Below are positions 1 to 9,982 of a DNA stretch of 64,000 nt, one piece after another. Source of the DNA: Thalassotalea_H sp040779345 (GTDB lineage Bacteria > Pseudomonadota > Gammaproteobacteria > Enterobacterales > Alteromonadaceae); NCBI GenBank assembly GCA_040779345.1, contig JBFONU010000015.1, forward strand, positions 1 to 64,000, given 5' to 3'. The notes under the pieces were generated by a model. The model was not told the origin of the DNA. It saw only the letters and a list, made by a program, of their open reading frames with translations, and searched no databases. The first letter of the stretch is position 1. Each line of letters begins with the position of its first letter. A program made the position numbers and the translations under genes.

Positions 1-74
1 CTCAATAGCTCAGTTGGTAGAGCAACGGACTGTTAATCCGTTTGTCCCTGGTTCAAGTCCAGGTTGAGGAGCCA
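1..74 (+). tRNA. tRNA-Asn (GUU), 5' end cut by window edge
   Basis: Cloverleaf sequence with D-arm, an anticodon loop reading CTGTTAA (anticodon GUU), the TTCAAGTCC T-loop and an encoded CCA end. Comparison with the identical copy at 152-227 shows that the first two acceptor-stem bases lie outside the window. Confidence 0.95.
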
Positions 75-151
75 AATAAAATAGATAATGGTTGTTTTAT
101 ATAATAACGATTATTTTAACTTCATAATAAACAGAAGTTTAAAAAGTTTAT

Positions 152-227
152 TCCTCAATAGCTCAGTTGGTAGAGCAACGGACTGTTAATCCGTTTGTCC
201 CTGGTTCAAGTCCAGGTTGAGGAGCCA
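152..227 (+). tRNA. tRNA-Asn (GUU)
   Basis: Complete 76-nt tRNA. The acceptor stem TCCTCAA pairs with TTGAGGA, followed by discriminator G and encoded CCA. The anticodon is GTT. It is identical to the preceding copy over all visible bases, and the 77-nt AT-rich spacer has no obvious promoter, so the two are probably cut from one transcript ending at the terminator just downstream. Confidence 0.97.
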
Positions 228-231
228 AATT

Positions 232-265
232 AAGGGCGATACTGTTAACAGTATCGCCCTTTTTT
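232..265 (+). terminator. Rho-independent terminator of the tRNA-Asn transcript
   Basis: A fully self-complementary stem, GGGCGATACTGTT with AACAGTATCGCCC (234-259), is followed by a run of six T. It lies 4 nt after the tRNA CCA end. Confidence 0.92.
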
Positions 266-586
266 ACTTCTGCGAACTTCCATCCTAAGCCACAATAATA
301 ACTTTATTATTACCACTACTTACCTGCCATCCACTTTATTAATAAACAATATTTTGAATAATATTATTTACTTCTTATAAAAAGTATTACAAACAACACC
401 AACGAGTGTTTATCCCCCAATTATTATCACTATTAATAATAAACAACCTTAGATAATCAGATTAAATATTGAATGATGTACAACACCTCTCATATCCAAA
501 AATTTAAAATAAATAAAAAAACATGGGATTTCTGATAATATTATTAATATGTAAAACTTAATATAAAAATAAAATAAGGCAACTAA
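266..586. other. Intergenic, no gene seen
   Basis: About 320 bp of very AT-rich sequence between the tRNA terminator and the metalloprotease gene. It should contain the protease promoter, but several AT-rich hexamers compete and none can be chosen with confidence. I found no ORF, tRNA or clear inverted repeat. Confidence 0.5.
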
Positions 587-3500
587 ATGAAATCTATCGC
601 TATATTGCTTACCTTTATGCTTTCATTTCCAATATTTGCAGATGATTTATTTCAATGGCAAACAAAGAAAGTAGATAAAAATGAGATGTTATCAAAATCA
701 GCACTGAGCAATGTATACAATGCTGGCCAAAATTTCACTCTTAATGAAAAAGCATTAAACCAATATAAGATTGGAGATTCATTTAACCTTAATTTACCCA
801 ATAAAGAGAATTACTTAACAAAAATCACCCAAATTAAGCACAAACAAAATGGCATCAAACATATTATTGGTAAGGTGCACGTTAACAGCGAAATCCTTCC
901 TGTAATCATTACCTTAGGAAAGAGCCAATTTTTCATGCGGTTTGTTACTCCAAATAATGTTTGGGTGGCTCAAGGAAAAGAATTTTCTGGGAGATTAATT
1001 GATGAAGGTTTGTTAAAACCTAAACATGGTAATAATAAATCTGATGCCATTATTCCACCCGTTGAGGATATTCTAGATAAAAATCGCTCTTCAAAAAAAT
1101 CAGCTCCTAATGAAGAATTAACAATAAATAAGCGAATAAGTAATTTAGTCACATCTTCAACAAATCAACAAGTAACTTCACAAGGCGATAATAATGAAAT
1201 TGCTAATATTGATGTACTTTTTGTTTACAGTGCTTCAGCTGAAGCTTTATATGATGGAGATATTTCGCCAAGAATTAATCATATTGTTGCAGTGACGAAT
1301 CAAATGTATGTAGATAGTAACATTCATATGACAATTAATATTGCCAATACCCTTAAGGTTGATTATCCAGATGTTGATTTTAACACAAAAGCGTTAGACG
1401 AAATTACAGATCAGATGAATTCACCTTTTACCGAACTAGAGGAAGTTCGTTATATCAACGGGGTGGATATGGTCGTTTTGCTTCGCCCATATGTTACTGG
1501 AGATGATTCTTGTGGCATTGCATGGGGTAATGGTTCTGTAAACTACACTAGAATGTACAGTGTTTCAAATATAGATTGCGGAGATCATGTCGTTGCCCAT
1601 GAACTAGGGCATAACATGGGGCTAGCACACTCACGTGCTCAAGGAGATGTTGGCTATAGTTTTCCTTATGCCTTAGGGTATCGCCTGCAAGATGTAGATA
1701 ATGGTTTCGCAACCGTTATGGCTTATTCGGTGACAAATGCAAGTAAAATATATAAGTTTTCAAACCCAGATGTTTTATGTAATACATTACCCTGTGGTAT
1801 CAATAAAGATGATCCTATCAATGGCGCAGATGCTAGTTATGCATTAAACCAACGACGTTTTCAACTCCAAGAATTAGCTGACGAAGAGCCTGACCTCACA
1901 CTAACCACAGATGTTATTAACAATATTACTGATGAAAATTTAAAAGAATGTATCAATGATTTTTTACTCTTTAAAGTGAATATTAAATATTCAACGCACT
2001 TAAAAAGGTTATATTGTAGAAATAAAAAAATTAATAATTTAAAAGGGTTAGATGGTTTTAAAAGTTTATCTACACTTGAACTTGTTGATAATAATATTAA
2101 CGATCTATCGCCATTAAATGGTCTTTTAAAATTATATAAACTTGATTTAGATCTAAACGCCATAATTGACATTTCACCTTTAAGTCAATTAACCAATTTA
2201 ACAGACATTAGCTTAGGTTATAATTCTATTATCGATATCTCTTCTTTAAGTAATTTAACCAATTTGAATTCACTTGATTTAGATTCAAACGCCATTACCG
2301 ACATTTCCCCTTTAAGCTTGTTGACCAACCTGACATACCTTAGGTTAAATTATAATTCTATCACCGATATTTCTTCTTTAAGTAATTTAACCAATTTGAA
2401 TTCACTTTATTTCTTTAATAACACCATTACCGATATTACTCCTTTAAGTAATTTAACCAATTTGAATTCACTTGACTTAGGTATTAACAATATTTTCGAT
2501 ATCAATAAGTTAAGCAATCTAGTTAATTTACAGACTTTGTCATTAGCAGATAATAGCATTAATGATATTTCACCTTTAAGTACGCTCACTTCACTTACGT
2601 ACCTTAAATTAGCAAACAATGCCATTGCCAATATAGCGCCTTTAAATAATTTAAATCATCTTGATTATTTAAATTTAAGTAACAACAATGTGACAAATAT
2701 TGAAAGCTTATCCAATAATACAAAGTTAAAAGAATTATATCTTGGTTTTAATAACTTTAATGACATAACTCCTTTAGAAAACTTAAAAGACCTGGAAAAA
2801 TTAGAATTGCGAGTCAACCCAATATCTAATTTAGTTTCACTTGAAAAGTTAATACATTTAAATTTCTTAGATTTGGCTCAAACTCAAATTACCGATATTA
2901 GTGCATTAGGTTCACTTAATAGCTTAAAAAGCCTTAATTTAAGATCAACCGATACCAACAACCTTGACGCTCTATCTTCTTTGTATCGTTTAAAATATTT
3001 AGACTTAGGTAGTACCAATGTTGTAGACCTATCCCCTATATTGTCACTTCACAATTTCTGGGATTCTTTAAATATAATTGGTAATTACGATATCTATTGT
3101 TGGCAGATTGACTATATAAAAAACTTTATCAATTATGCTTATTTTGGCGCACGTTTAAATTGTGATGTAAATGATGATTTAAATGATAGAGATGGTGATG
3201 GCATCAATAACATTAATGAAATTACTAATAATACCAACCCTCTTTACCATAATGAAGAGCCAGGTTTAATTGAATTTCAACTTAGCAATCTCAATAGTAG
3301 TGAAGATGTAACAACACTAGAATTTAATATTGTACGCACTGGGGGTAATAAAGGTGAAATTAGTGTTGACTTAAATAGTAAAGAAAATACTGCAATCCAA
3401 GGGTTAGATTATATGGGGCTAAGTGGTACCTTAACACTCAACGATGGTCAATTATTCACTACCACAGCAACAGATATCTTCAACGATAATCATAATGATA

Positions 3501-4411
3501 GCGGTGAATCTTTCAGTTTTGAACTTTCAAATCCCCAAGGCACCGCATTAGGCAATAACGACACGTTAACTGTCAACTTATTTGATAATGACCTAATAGG
3601 CATTGAGTGGTTGCTTAGCTTTATAGTAGCGAATGAGAATGATGGCTCTATAGAGTTAACAATAACTCGTCCTGAATATGCTAAGGGCGAAATGTCTGTA
3701 GATATTGAGCCATATATTCAAGCATCGACGGCTTTCGAAAACATTGATTATGAACTCCCTCAAAGTAGCATCACATTTTTCGAAGGTGAATTTAGCAAGA
3801 CTTTTACAGTAAATATTATTGATAATGATATTTATGAAGAAGATAAGAATTTTTACCTTAAATTAACTAACCCTATTAACGCTACAACAGTAGAATATAG
3901 AGAGTTTATCTTTATAGGTATACGTGAAGATGAAACGCCTGTAGCAGGCACTATTGGTTTTGAAGAAAGCAACTACTCGGTAAGTGAAGGTGATAATGAA
4001 CTAAGTATTAATTTGATACGAAATGATGGCACTTACGGTGATTTGACTGTTGAATATACTGTTAATAACGATAGCGCAACCGAGGGAGAAGATTTTACCC
4101 TAGCCAATGGTTCAATAACTTTTTTAAGTGGTGAAGTTGAAAAAACAATCACAATAACTATTAATGATGATGATATAGATGAAAACAATGAAAAATTCTT
4201 AATAGTATTGTCTGCTCAAGACTCAAGTATCATTGGAGAAATTGATGAAACAACCATTAATATTTCAGACAACGACGAAACCATTATTGTCACCCCACAG
4301 CCAGATGCCAATAATGATAGTTCAGGTGGTGGAGGTACATTTTACCAGCTTATACTATTGCTAACCTTTATCTTATATACCAAAAGATATAGAGCGTTAG
4401 TGAGTAAGTAA
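587..4411 (+). CDS. Secreted zinc metalloprotease with LRR, Calx-beta and GlyGly-CTERM-like tail
   Basis: A 1274-residue exported protein. Residues 1-18 form a signal peptide ending FA. A metzincin-type catalytic domain carries HELGHNMGLAH at 338-348 (zinc ligands H338, H342, H348; catalytic E339) and a Met-turn, VMAYS, around M378, as in reprolysin-like proteases. Residues about 465-845 are 22-residue leucine-rich repeats of the internalin-like type (consensus LTNLxxLxLxxNxIxDISPL). A DGDG calcium-loop motif follows near 868. Residues about 890-1235 contain three Calx-beta-type repeats. The end has SSGGGG, a hydrophobic helix and a basic tail, resembling the GlyGly-CTERM signal that rhombosortase processes. 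The start has a weak TAAGG ribosome site. Inference: a surface-anchored or released protease whose LRRs bind a target. The substrate is unknown. Confidence 0.85.
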   Translation: MKSIAILLTFMLSFPIFADDLFQWQTKKVDKNEMLSKSALSNVYNAGQNFTLNEKALNQYKIGDSFNLNLPNKENYLTKITQIKHKQNGIKHIIGKVHVNSEILPVIITLGKSQFFMRFVTPNNVWVAQGKEFSGRLIDEGLLKPKHGNNKSDAIIPPVEDILDKNRSSKKSAPNEELTINKRISNLVTSSTNQQVTSQGDNNEIANIDVLFVYSASAEALYDGDISPRINHIVAVTNQMYVDSNIHMTINIANTLKVDYPDVDFNTKALDEITDQMNSPFTELEEVRYINGVDMVVLLRPYVTGDDSCGIAWGNGSVNYTRMYSVSNIDCGDHVVAHELGHNMGLAHSRAQGDVGYSFPYALGYRLQDVDNGFATVMAYSVTNASKIYKFSNPDVLCNTLPCGINKDDPINGADASYALNQRRFQLQELADEEPDLTLTTDVINNITDENLKECINDFLLFKVNIKYSTHLKRLYCRNKKINNLKGLDGFKSLSTLELVDNNINDLSPLNGLLKLYKLDLDLNAIIDISPLSQLTNLTDISLGYNSIIDISSLSNLTNLNSLDLDSNAITDISPLSLLTNLTYLRLNYNSITDISSLSNLTNLNSLYFFNNTITDITPLSNLTNLNSLDLGINNIFDINKLSNLVNLQTLSLADNSINDISPLSTLTSLTYLKLANNAIANIAPLNNLNHLDYLNLSNNNVTNIESLSNNTKLKELYLGFNNFNDITPLENLKDLEKLELRVNPISNLVSLEKLIHLNFLDLAQTQITDISALGSLNSLKSLNLRSTDTNNLDALSSLYRLKYLDLGSTNVVDLSPILSLHNFWDSLNIIGNYDIYCWQIDYIKNFINYAYFGARLNCDVNDDLNDRDGDGINNINEITNNTNPLYHNEEPGLIEFQLSNLNSSEDVTTLEFNIVRTGGNKGEISVDLNSKENTAIQGLDYMGLSGTLTLNDGQLFTTTATDIFNDNHNDSGESFSFELSNPQGTALGNNDTLTVNLFDNDLIGIEWLLSFIVANENDGSIELTITRPEYAKGEMSVDIEPYIQASTAFENIDYELPQSSITFFEGEFSKTFTVNIIDNDIYEEDKNFYLKLTNPINATTVEYREFIFIGIREDETPVAGTIGFEESNYSVSEGDNELSINLIRNDGTYGDLTVEYTVNNDSATEGEDFTLANGSITFLSGEVEKTITITINDDDIDENNEKFLIVLSAQDSSIIGEIDETTINISDNDETIIVTPQPDANNDSSGGGGTFYQLILLLTFILYTKRYRALVSK
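2245..2473 (+). repeat. Near-perfect internal DNA repeats in the LRR region
   Basis: The same 31-nt string, starting TTTAAGTAATTTAACC and ending GAATTCACTT, occurs at 2245-2275, 2377-2407 and 2443-2473. The spacings of 132 and 66 nt equal two and one 22-codon LRR units. Such DNA-level identity points to recent in-frame duplication or conversion. Confidence 0.85.
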
Positions 4412-4444
4412 TTGGTTCATAATAGTTGTTGAATCATTATTGAT

Positions 4445-4476
4445 AAAAAAACGCCAATCTGTTGATTGGCGTTTTT
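4445..4476. terminator. Bidirectional terminator between convergent genes
   Basis: Stem ACGCCAATC / GATTGGCGT with a TGTT loop, flanked by seven A on the left and a T-run on the right. It can therefore terminate both the metalloprotease (plus) and the M28 peptidase (minus). Confidence 0.88.
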
Positions 4477-4511
4477 ATTCTAGAATGAACACTTATCTAA
4501 ACGTAATGACA

Positions 4512-6164
4512 TTACTTCATCATCTTATCGCGCAGTGCTTTAAATTCTGTTCCTTCATGCCAATTAGGCCATTCATCGCTATTTGCTAACAAGTATCCAG
4601 TCTCAAAGAATAATTGTAACTCTTCAACAAGGCTGCCCCATCCCCACTGCTCATTATACTCATCGCAAGTTTGATGATAACACTTAGCCACCTGTGCCTT
4701 AACACGTTTACCAATTGTCTTCTCGGTATCATTTAACCACACAGAGCCACCACCAGCACTTAATGCAGGCACCCCTTTTTTAGCTAAGCTAAAGTGGTCT
4801 GAACGATAATAATAACCACGCTCTGGCGTTTGTTCTGCGGTAAGTGTTCTATTTTGACGTTTAGCCGCTTTAGCTAAATAGTCTTCTAATTGTGATTTAC
4901 CAAAGCCGACAACGGTGACGTCTTTCTTTTTACCAGAAATATCTAAGCTGTCCATATTGACTAAACCGACAACTTTTTTCAGATCGATTGTTGGATGATT
5001 TGCAAAATACCGTGATCCCAATCGACCTTGTTCTTCTGCTGTAACCGCAACAAATGTTACAGAGCGTTTTGGTGAGTGTGATAATTTTTTATAGGCTTTA
5101 GCAATATGAATTAATCCCGCTGTACCTGTGGCATTATCATGAGCGCCATTGTAGATTTTCTTTTCACCATTGATGGTGGTGCTACCTAAATGATCCCAGT
5201 GCCCCATATAAAGTATATGCTCATTGGCTTTTTCACTGCCTTCTAAAGTGGCTAATACATTATTTGAGGTAGACTGTTCAATCTCATTATTTATGCTAAC
5301 ACTGGCCTTAAGACCCAAAGGTGATGCTTCAAAATCTTTCGATAACGCCTGTTTTTTCGCTTTATCGAAACTTTTACCCGCTTTGGCAAACAATGCTTGT
5401 GCTTTTTCAATACTGATCCACATTTCAACATCAACAACGGCTTCATTGACTTCTTTTGCGGGTAGATGATACTGAGCGCCAGTCCAGCTACTTTCTATCA
5501 CATTCCAACCATAACTTGCCGGTTTGGTTTCATGTACAATGATAGCTCCAGCTGCGCCTTGTCGAGCAGCCTCCTCATATTTGTAGGTCCATCGCCCATA
5601 ATAGGTCATGGTGTTACCTTCAAATAATTGATTATTCTGTGTGGCAAACCCCGGATCATTAACTAAGATCACCACTGTTTTTCCTGTCACGTCAACATGC
5701 TTATAATCATTCCAATCATATTCTGGTGCATTAATACCATAACCAACAAAGACTAGTTCTGAATCTTTTAATTCAATATTTTTTTGTGTTTTTCTTGAAC
5801 TAGCGACATAGTTTTTTGGAAATTCAAAGACTAAGTCCGCAATAGATAATCCATTAATCGGTGTACTAGTAATACTTACCATAGGCACAGCTTGGGTGTA
5901 ACTATTTCCATTACCTGGTTTTAAACCAAGCGCTTTAAATTCTTTAATGAGTAGATCTGTGGTTAATTTCTCCCCCACTCCAGAAGGTTCACGGCCTTCA
6001 AACTTATCTGATGAGAGTGTTTTTATATCTGCTTTTATCGCGTTAATATCAAAAGAAGTATAAGCCTGATCAAAGTTATTAGTTTCAATAGCTTGGGTAA
6101 AAAATGATAAGCTACAAGCCAAAGGCAATAACCCCATCGTTATGTTTTTATAAGTCAATTTCAA
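4512..6164 (-). CDS. M28-family metallopeptidase with PA domain, secreted
   Basis: 550 residues with an N-terminal signal peptide (hydrophobic 9-23, likely cleavage after TQA at about 25). A protease-associated (PA) domain spans about 130-270 and an M28 zinc aminopeptidase domain follows from about 300. The di-zinc ligand pattern is complete: H322 in GHWDH, D343 in AHDNATG, the E377/E378 pair in AEEQG (base and ligand), D405 in VNMDS and H457 in RSDHF. Known family members remove N-terminal residues from peptides in the periplasm or outside the cell. It is monocistronic, with a shared terminator facing the metalloprotease; the two could feed a common extracellular peptide-degrading role (inference). 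The exact substrate preference cannot be read from sequence. Confidence 0.92.
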   Translation of the reverse strand: MKLTYKNITMGLLPLACSLSFFTQAIETNNFDQAYTSFDINAIKADIKTLSSDKFEGREPSGVGEKLTTDLLIKEFKALGLKPGNGNSYTQAVPMVSITSTPINGLSIADLVFEFPKNYVASSRKTQKNIELKDSELVFVGYGINAPEYDWNDYKHVDVTGKTVVILVNDPGFATQNNQLFEGNTMTYYGRWTYKYEEAARQGAAGAIIVHETKPASYGWNVIESSWTGAQYHLPAKEVNEAVVDVEMWISIEKAQALFAKAGKSFDKAKKQALSKDFEASPLGLKASVSINNEIEQSTSNNVLATLEGSEKANEHILYMGHWDHLGSTTINGEKKIYNGAHDNATGTAGLIHIAKAYKKLSHSPKRSVTFVAVTAEEQGRLGSRYFANHPTIDLKKVVGLVNMDSLDISGKKKDVTVVGFGKSQLEDYLAKAAKRQNRTLTAEQTPERGYYYRSDHFSLAKKGVPALSAGGGSVWLNDTEKTIGKRVKAQVAKCYHQTCDEYNEQWGWGSLVEELQLFFETGYLLANSDEWPNWHEGTEFKALRDKMMK

Positions 6165-6381
6165 AACCTGTCCTTACTGATTGTTTTTTTGTATATATTA
6201 AGACTATCGTTAATAATTATGCAACACCAGCATAATTGCACACATCCCGCCTTAACCAACCAGAAATTTTGTATAGATATTAATACTGTATACAATCGAG
6301 TGTTGTTGTTATTAATAGCCTTTGATAAGGTAAGCGCATAATAAAAATAAGCTAAGCAAACTTAAATTTAAGGTAACATAC

Positions 6382-8391
6382 ATGCTTAAAGTTGATTCTA
6401 TTCAAAAAAAGATACTTTACACCATTTCTACATTTGCCATTATTGCCGTGTTCCTAAGAACAGCAATTTTTGCTAACAGTGATTACGAAACGGCTAAAAA
6501 CAACGTTCACCAACAAATTATTACCCAATTACAAGGGGATACGCTAAAAATAACCAGTTTCTTTTCTCAGTATGCACGTGTCACTGATACCTTTATTAAT
6601 TCTCCAGAAGTCCTTGATTGGATGGTGAACCATAAAGAACGTGGTTCCTTAACGGGCACAGAAGAAGGTTATCATGGACTCAATAGAGTTTTACATGCGG
6701 TTAGTGATAGAGATGAAAATATTTTATCTGCTTTTTATGCCTCTGAATTTACCCAAGAGTACCTTGCAGAAGATAGAGTGACTGGCGTTCCTGACGAGGG
6801 AAAAGAATTTGATGTTGAGAAAGGCTACTTCGTTAGAAAAAGACCTTGGTATCAAAAAGTCATTGATTATAAGGACATGCTCACCACAGCGCCTGCAGTA
6901 GATATTATCACTGGCGGTATTTCGGTATCTCTTGAACAGGTAATGTATGTGAATGGGGAATTAATAGGTGCTGGTGGCATTGATATTTCATTAAATAATA
7001 TTGCTAGGCTTTCTTCAGCAATAAATTTTAAAGGAGAGGGATTTGCCGCACTATTTGATGACCAATGGCAGAATGTAACATTTCCAAATGATGTTATTAA
7101 ACGTGACATCAATACCCCTATCGAAGAATATGACCAAATATCGAATAATCAAGGTTTTAGTAAACTTACTCAAATTAATAGTAAAACTTTCACTACAGTG
7201 ACTATTAATGGAAAAAACTATTACGCTGTGTCAATGCCTGTATCAACTGAAATGCCCAAAATGACATGGCATATAGTGTTATTTGTGCCAGCTCATGTGA
7301 TCGATGACCCTGCCCAAAGTGCAGTATTTGCTCAAATAACCTCAAGTTTAGTCATGTTGTTTATTACCCTGATTGTCTTAATTGTTATCACGTCGATTAT
7401 TTCAAAGCCGTTAGCAAAACTCACGCAAGCATTTTCAAGTGTTGCTGAGGGTGATAGTGATTTAACCATTGAGCTTGATGTAACAAGTAGTGATGAAACA
7501 GGAAAGCTAGCAGGATATTTTAATACCTTTTTGCAGAAATTACGCAGAGTGATCACAGGTGTTGCCGCGGATAAAGAACAAGTATCCAATGTTTCTCGTC
7601 ATATTGAAGAAATAACGCAAAAGCTTATTGATAAAACTCAACAAGATAAACAAGGCTTAGACACGGCAAGCGTTGCTGCAACTGAACTTTCGGCAAGTGC
7701 AGCTGAAATAGAACAAAACGCCACCAGAACATCTTCTGCGGCCAATGAAATGCGAAATAAAACGGAATCAACAATTACCATTGCAAAATCAGCTTCTGAA
7801 CATATGGATGTACTGGGTGAGCGCATTTCTGCAGTTAATCAAATTATTAAAGAATTAGAAAGTGCCTCAAGTAATATTGGTCAAGTCATTGAAGTAATTA
7901 ACTCTATCGCCGATCAAACCAACCTATTAGCCTTAAACGCGGCTATAGAAGCAGCTCGCGCAGGTGAGCATGGTAGAGGTTTCTCCGTAGTTGCAGATGA
8001 AGTTCGCGGTTTAGCCTCTCGTACACAAGAGTCAACCAAAGAAATATCAACAGTAATTGAAGATCTCCAATCAAAAATACTTGAAGCTGGAGATGGTATG
8101 ACACAAGGTATGGAACAAACTGAGAGAGTTAATCAAGAGATCACAAGTTCAGGTGATTCAATGAATGAAATAGGCACCCTACTCGATACAATTCAGGATG
8201 ACATGAGTCAAGTCGCCACAGCTTGTGTACAACAAACGAAAGCGATACATGAGATCAGTGAAACAATGAATGAAGTAAATTTATCGGCTGATGAAGGTGC
8301 ACATATGATTAATACATTAGGCGAGCAAGCAAATGAACTCCATAGCGCCGTTAATGGCCTAGATAATCAACTCAAGCAGTTTACCTATTAA
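6382..8391 (+). CDS. Methyl-accepting chemotaxis protein, dCache sensor
   Basis: 669 residues. TM1 spans about 12-32, and a long periplasmic region of about 270 residues has the size and the RPWYQKV-type motif of dCache_1 domains. TM2 spans about 310-337, followed by a HAMP domain (about 338-390) and a cytoplasmic signalling coiled coil. The highly conserved hairpin tip (NLLALNAAIEAARAGEHGRG) is present near 512-531. It should pass ligand state to CheW/CheA. dCache_1 receptors often bind amino acids or other small organics, but no ligand motif can be assigned safely. The C-terminus lacks an NWETF-like CheR pentapeptide. The ribosome site TAAGGTAA lies 10 nt upstream. Single gene with its own terminator. 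Confidence 0.93.
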   Translation: MLKVDSIQKKILYTISTFAIIAVFLRTAIFANSDYETAKNNVHQQIITQLQGDTLKITSFFSQYARVTDTFINSPEVLDWMVNHKERGSLTGTEEGYHGLNRVLHAVSDRDENILSAFYASEFTQEYLAEDRVTGVPDEGKEFDVEKGYFVRKRPWYQKVIDYKDMLTTAPAVDIITGGISVSLEQVMYVNGELIGAGGIDISLNNIARLSSAINFKGEGFAALFDDQWQNVTFPNDVIKRDINTPIEEYDQISNNQGFSKLTQINSKTFTTVTINGKNYYAVSMPVSTEMPKMTWHIVLFVPAHVIDDPAQSAVFAQITSSLVMLFITLIVLIVITSIISKPLAKLTQAFSSVAEGDSDLTIELDVTSSDETGKLAGYFNTFLQKLRRVITGVAADKEQVSNVSRHIEEITQKLIDKTQQDKQGLDTASVAATELSASAAEIEQNATRTSSAANEMRNKTESTITIAKSASEHMDVLGERISAVNQIIKELESASSNIGQVIEVINSIADQTNLLALNAAIEAARAGEHGRGFSVVADEVRGLASRTQESTKEISTVIEDLQSKILEAGDGMTQGMEQTERVNQEITSSGDSMNEIGTLLDTIQDDMSQVATACVQQTKAIHEISETMNEVNLSADEGAHMINTLGEQANELHSAVNGLDNQLKQFTY

Positions 8392-8432
8392 CATTAACGA
8401 GTCATTTAACGAGTAAGTTTATCCAGAAAATC

Positions 8433-8470
8433 AATGAGAACTCATCGGTTGAATGAGTTCTCATTTTTTT
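8433..8470 (+). terminator. Rho-independent terminator after the chemoreceptor gene
   Basis: A 13-bp stem, AATGAGAACTCAT / ATGAGTTCTCATT (8433-8445 with 8453-8465), with a 7-nt loop and a run of seven T. Confidence 0.92.
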
Positions 8471-8497
8471 GAGTAAAAGCGTGAATAAATAATAAAG

Positions 8498-9832
8498 TTA
8501 ATTTAAGGATATAGTTTTAAGACGTTGTACTAAAGCCTTTTCTAATTGGGGTAGTAACTCGGTATGTTTTTTATTAATAACATGATTAACTTTCACATCT
8601 CGTAGTTCGGCAATTTTAAATTCTTTAGACAGTTCTGCTCTACTCTGCTTCGTTGTCGGATAAATAACATAGTCAAATTTTTCACTTTTAAGCATATCAA
8701 TAATATTCGATATCTTTTCAGTGGTTAATAAATTTGCCTGTATATTAAATTGAGACAGGAGTCCCTCATAGCCCGATGAAGTAAGTATACTGTTTTCTCT
8801 GTTACTTAAAACATTAGGAGTGCATTCTAGGTTGTACTGACAAATTAAGGAGATATTTATTACCGCTAAACTTGGTTTAACCGTCACTACATTTTCATAT
8901 TTTGACATATTTAGTAATACTCTCGCAGCATCAGCATCAACAATTCCTGACTCCAATAACAACAAACCTCTTTTCGTTGGCACTGGTTGTATTAATAGCT
9001 TAATACCTAAATCGTTATAAACGTTTTCCAATAATTCAAGAGATGGCTCAGCGATAGGAATATTGACATGAGTCATGAATAACTCTTTGGGTTTCTGGTA
9101 ACGTAAATCCTGATCATTATCTCTGTTCAACACTTCATTCAACAATCGGATTTTTTCATTATTATCAGCTTGCTTTCGCAGCGCAACCACTAGCGGAAAA
9201 TCCGTAAATTGAGTTAATATTTGGGGTGGATTAACACCTTGCTTTTTAGCCAAAAAATTGAGTACATCTGGATCTGTAATGGCCAAGTCGATTTGTTGAT
9301 TATTCATTTTCGTCAGTAATTCACCATCCGTGTTTACTCTAACAATATTTTTAGCATAGGAATTGATTACTTTTTCAATTATTGCGGGGTAAGTAAATGA
9401 ACTTACCACGCCTACTTTATAGGTTGTAAACAATTGTTCAAGGTTAACATACAGTTGCTCAGAATTTGCAGAATGCATAATTGCTAAATGAGAATTCATA
9501 ATCGTAGGTGAAGCAACAAATCCCTCATATACTTCTGATGGCCATGCTGGGTAATAACCAACATAGTCGTGACTTTTCGCGATTTCTTGTGCCGCTTCCC
9601 AGGAAAAATAATCGACTTTAAGGTCGATACCTTTTGCTTGTAGAATTTTTTTTAGTCGTTCAATAGCAATACCACCATTAGTCATTGACGCACTCGCATA
9701 AGGTGGCCACTCTAAAGAGGCTATTTTCCAGACATTAGCTTTTTCCACCTCCTCTGCTTTTAAGTTTGTCCCTATAAGTACGAATAACAAAAAAACAATA
9801 CAAAAACACTTTTGCATAAAATAAATCTTCAT
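8498..9832 (-). CDS. Periplasmic solute-binding protein with two SBP_bac_3-like halves
   Basis: 444 residues. The signal peptide runs to about 26 (LKA). The mature N-terminus (WKIASLEWPPYAS) is the usual opening of family-3 solute-binding proteins. After about residue 255 a second half begins with another binding-protein-like pattern (ELLENVYNDLGIKLLIQPVPTKR is the typical strand-helix entry). No ABC permease or ATPase is adjacent, so it may act as a sensor, a scavenger, or with a distant transporter. Two starts are possible (codons 1 and 6) and neither has a strong ribosome site. It is convergent with the chemoreceptor; a shared ligand is conceivable but not shown. Confidence 0.75.
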   Translation of the reverse strand: MKIYFMQKCFCIVFLLFVLIGTNLKAEEVEKANVWKIASLEWPPYASASMTNGGIAIERLKKILQAKGIDLKVDYFSWEAAQEIAKSHDYVGYYPAWPSEVYEGFVASPTIMNSHLAIMHSANSEQLYVNLEQLFTTYKVGVVSSFTYPAIIEKVINSYAKNIVRVNTDGELLTKMNNQQIDLAITDPDVLNFLAKKQGVNPPQILTQFTDFPLVVALRKQADNNEKIRLLNEVLNRDNDQDLRYQKPKELFMTHVNIPIAEPSLELLENVYNDLGIKLLIQPVPTKRGLLLLESGIVDADAARVLLNMSKYENVVTVKPSLAVINISLICQYNLECTPNVLSNRENSILTSSGYEGLLSQFNIQANLLTTEKISNIIDMLKSEKFDYVIYPTTKQSRAELSKEFKIAELRDVKVNHVINKKHTELLPQLEKALVQRLKTISLN

Positions 9833-9982
9833 CCAATCAGTAATTTAAATAATAGTATAAATTGAAAACAAATAAACATTTCTATGTAACAAATGTGTTA
9901 TCGATCACTCGATGCTACCTTGCTATTGAATTAGCGAGTGAATTTGGACGTGTGATGACAGTAGGAACTTATTTCCGCGTAT

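Noticed and set aside
6113..6125. Possible lipobox in the M28 peptidase leader (PLAC)
   Set aside because: Position -3 is Pro rather than Leu/Val/Ile, and a normal signal peptidase I site (TQA) follows the hydrophobic core.
6165..6381. Flagellar sigma-28 promoter for the chemoreceptor
   Set aside because: GCCTTTGATAA only loosely resembles GCCGATAA and no TAAA element lies at the required distance.
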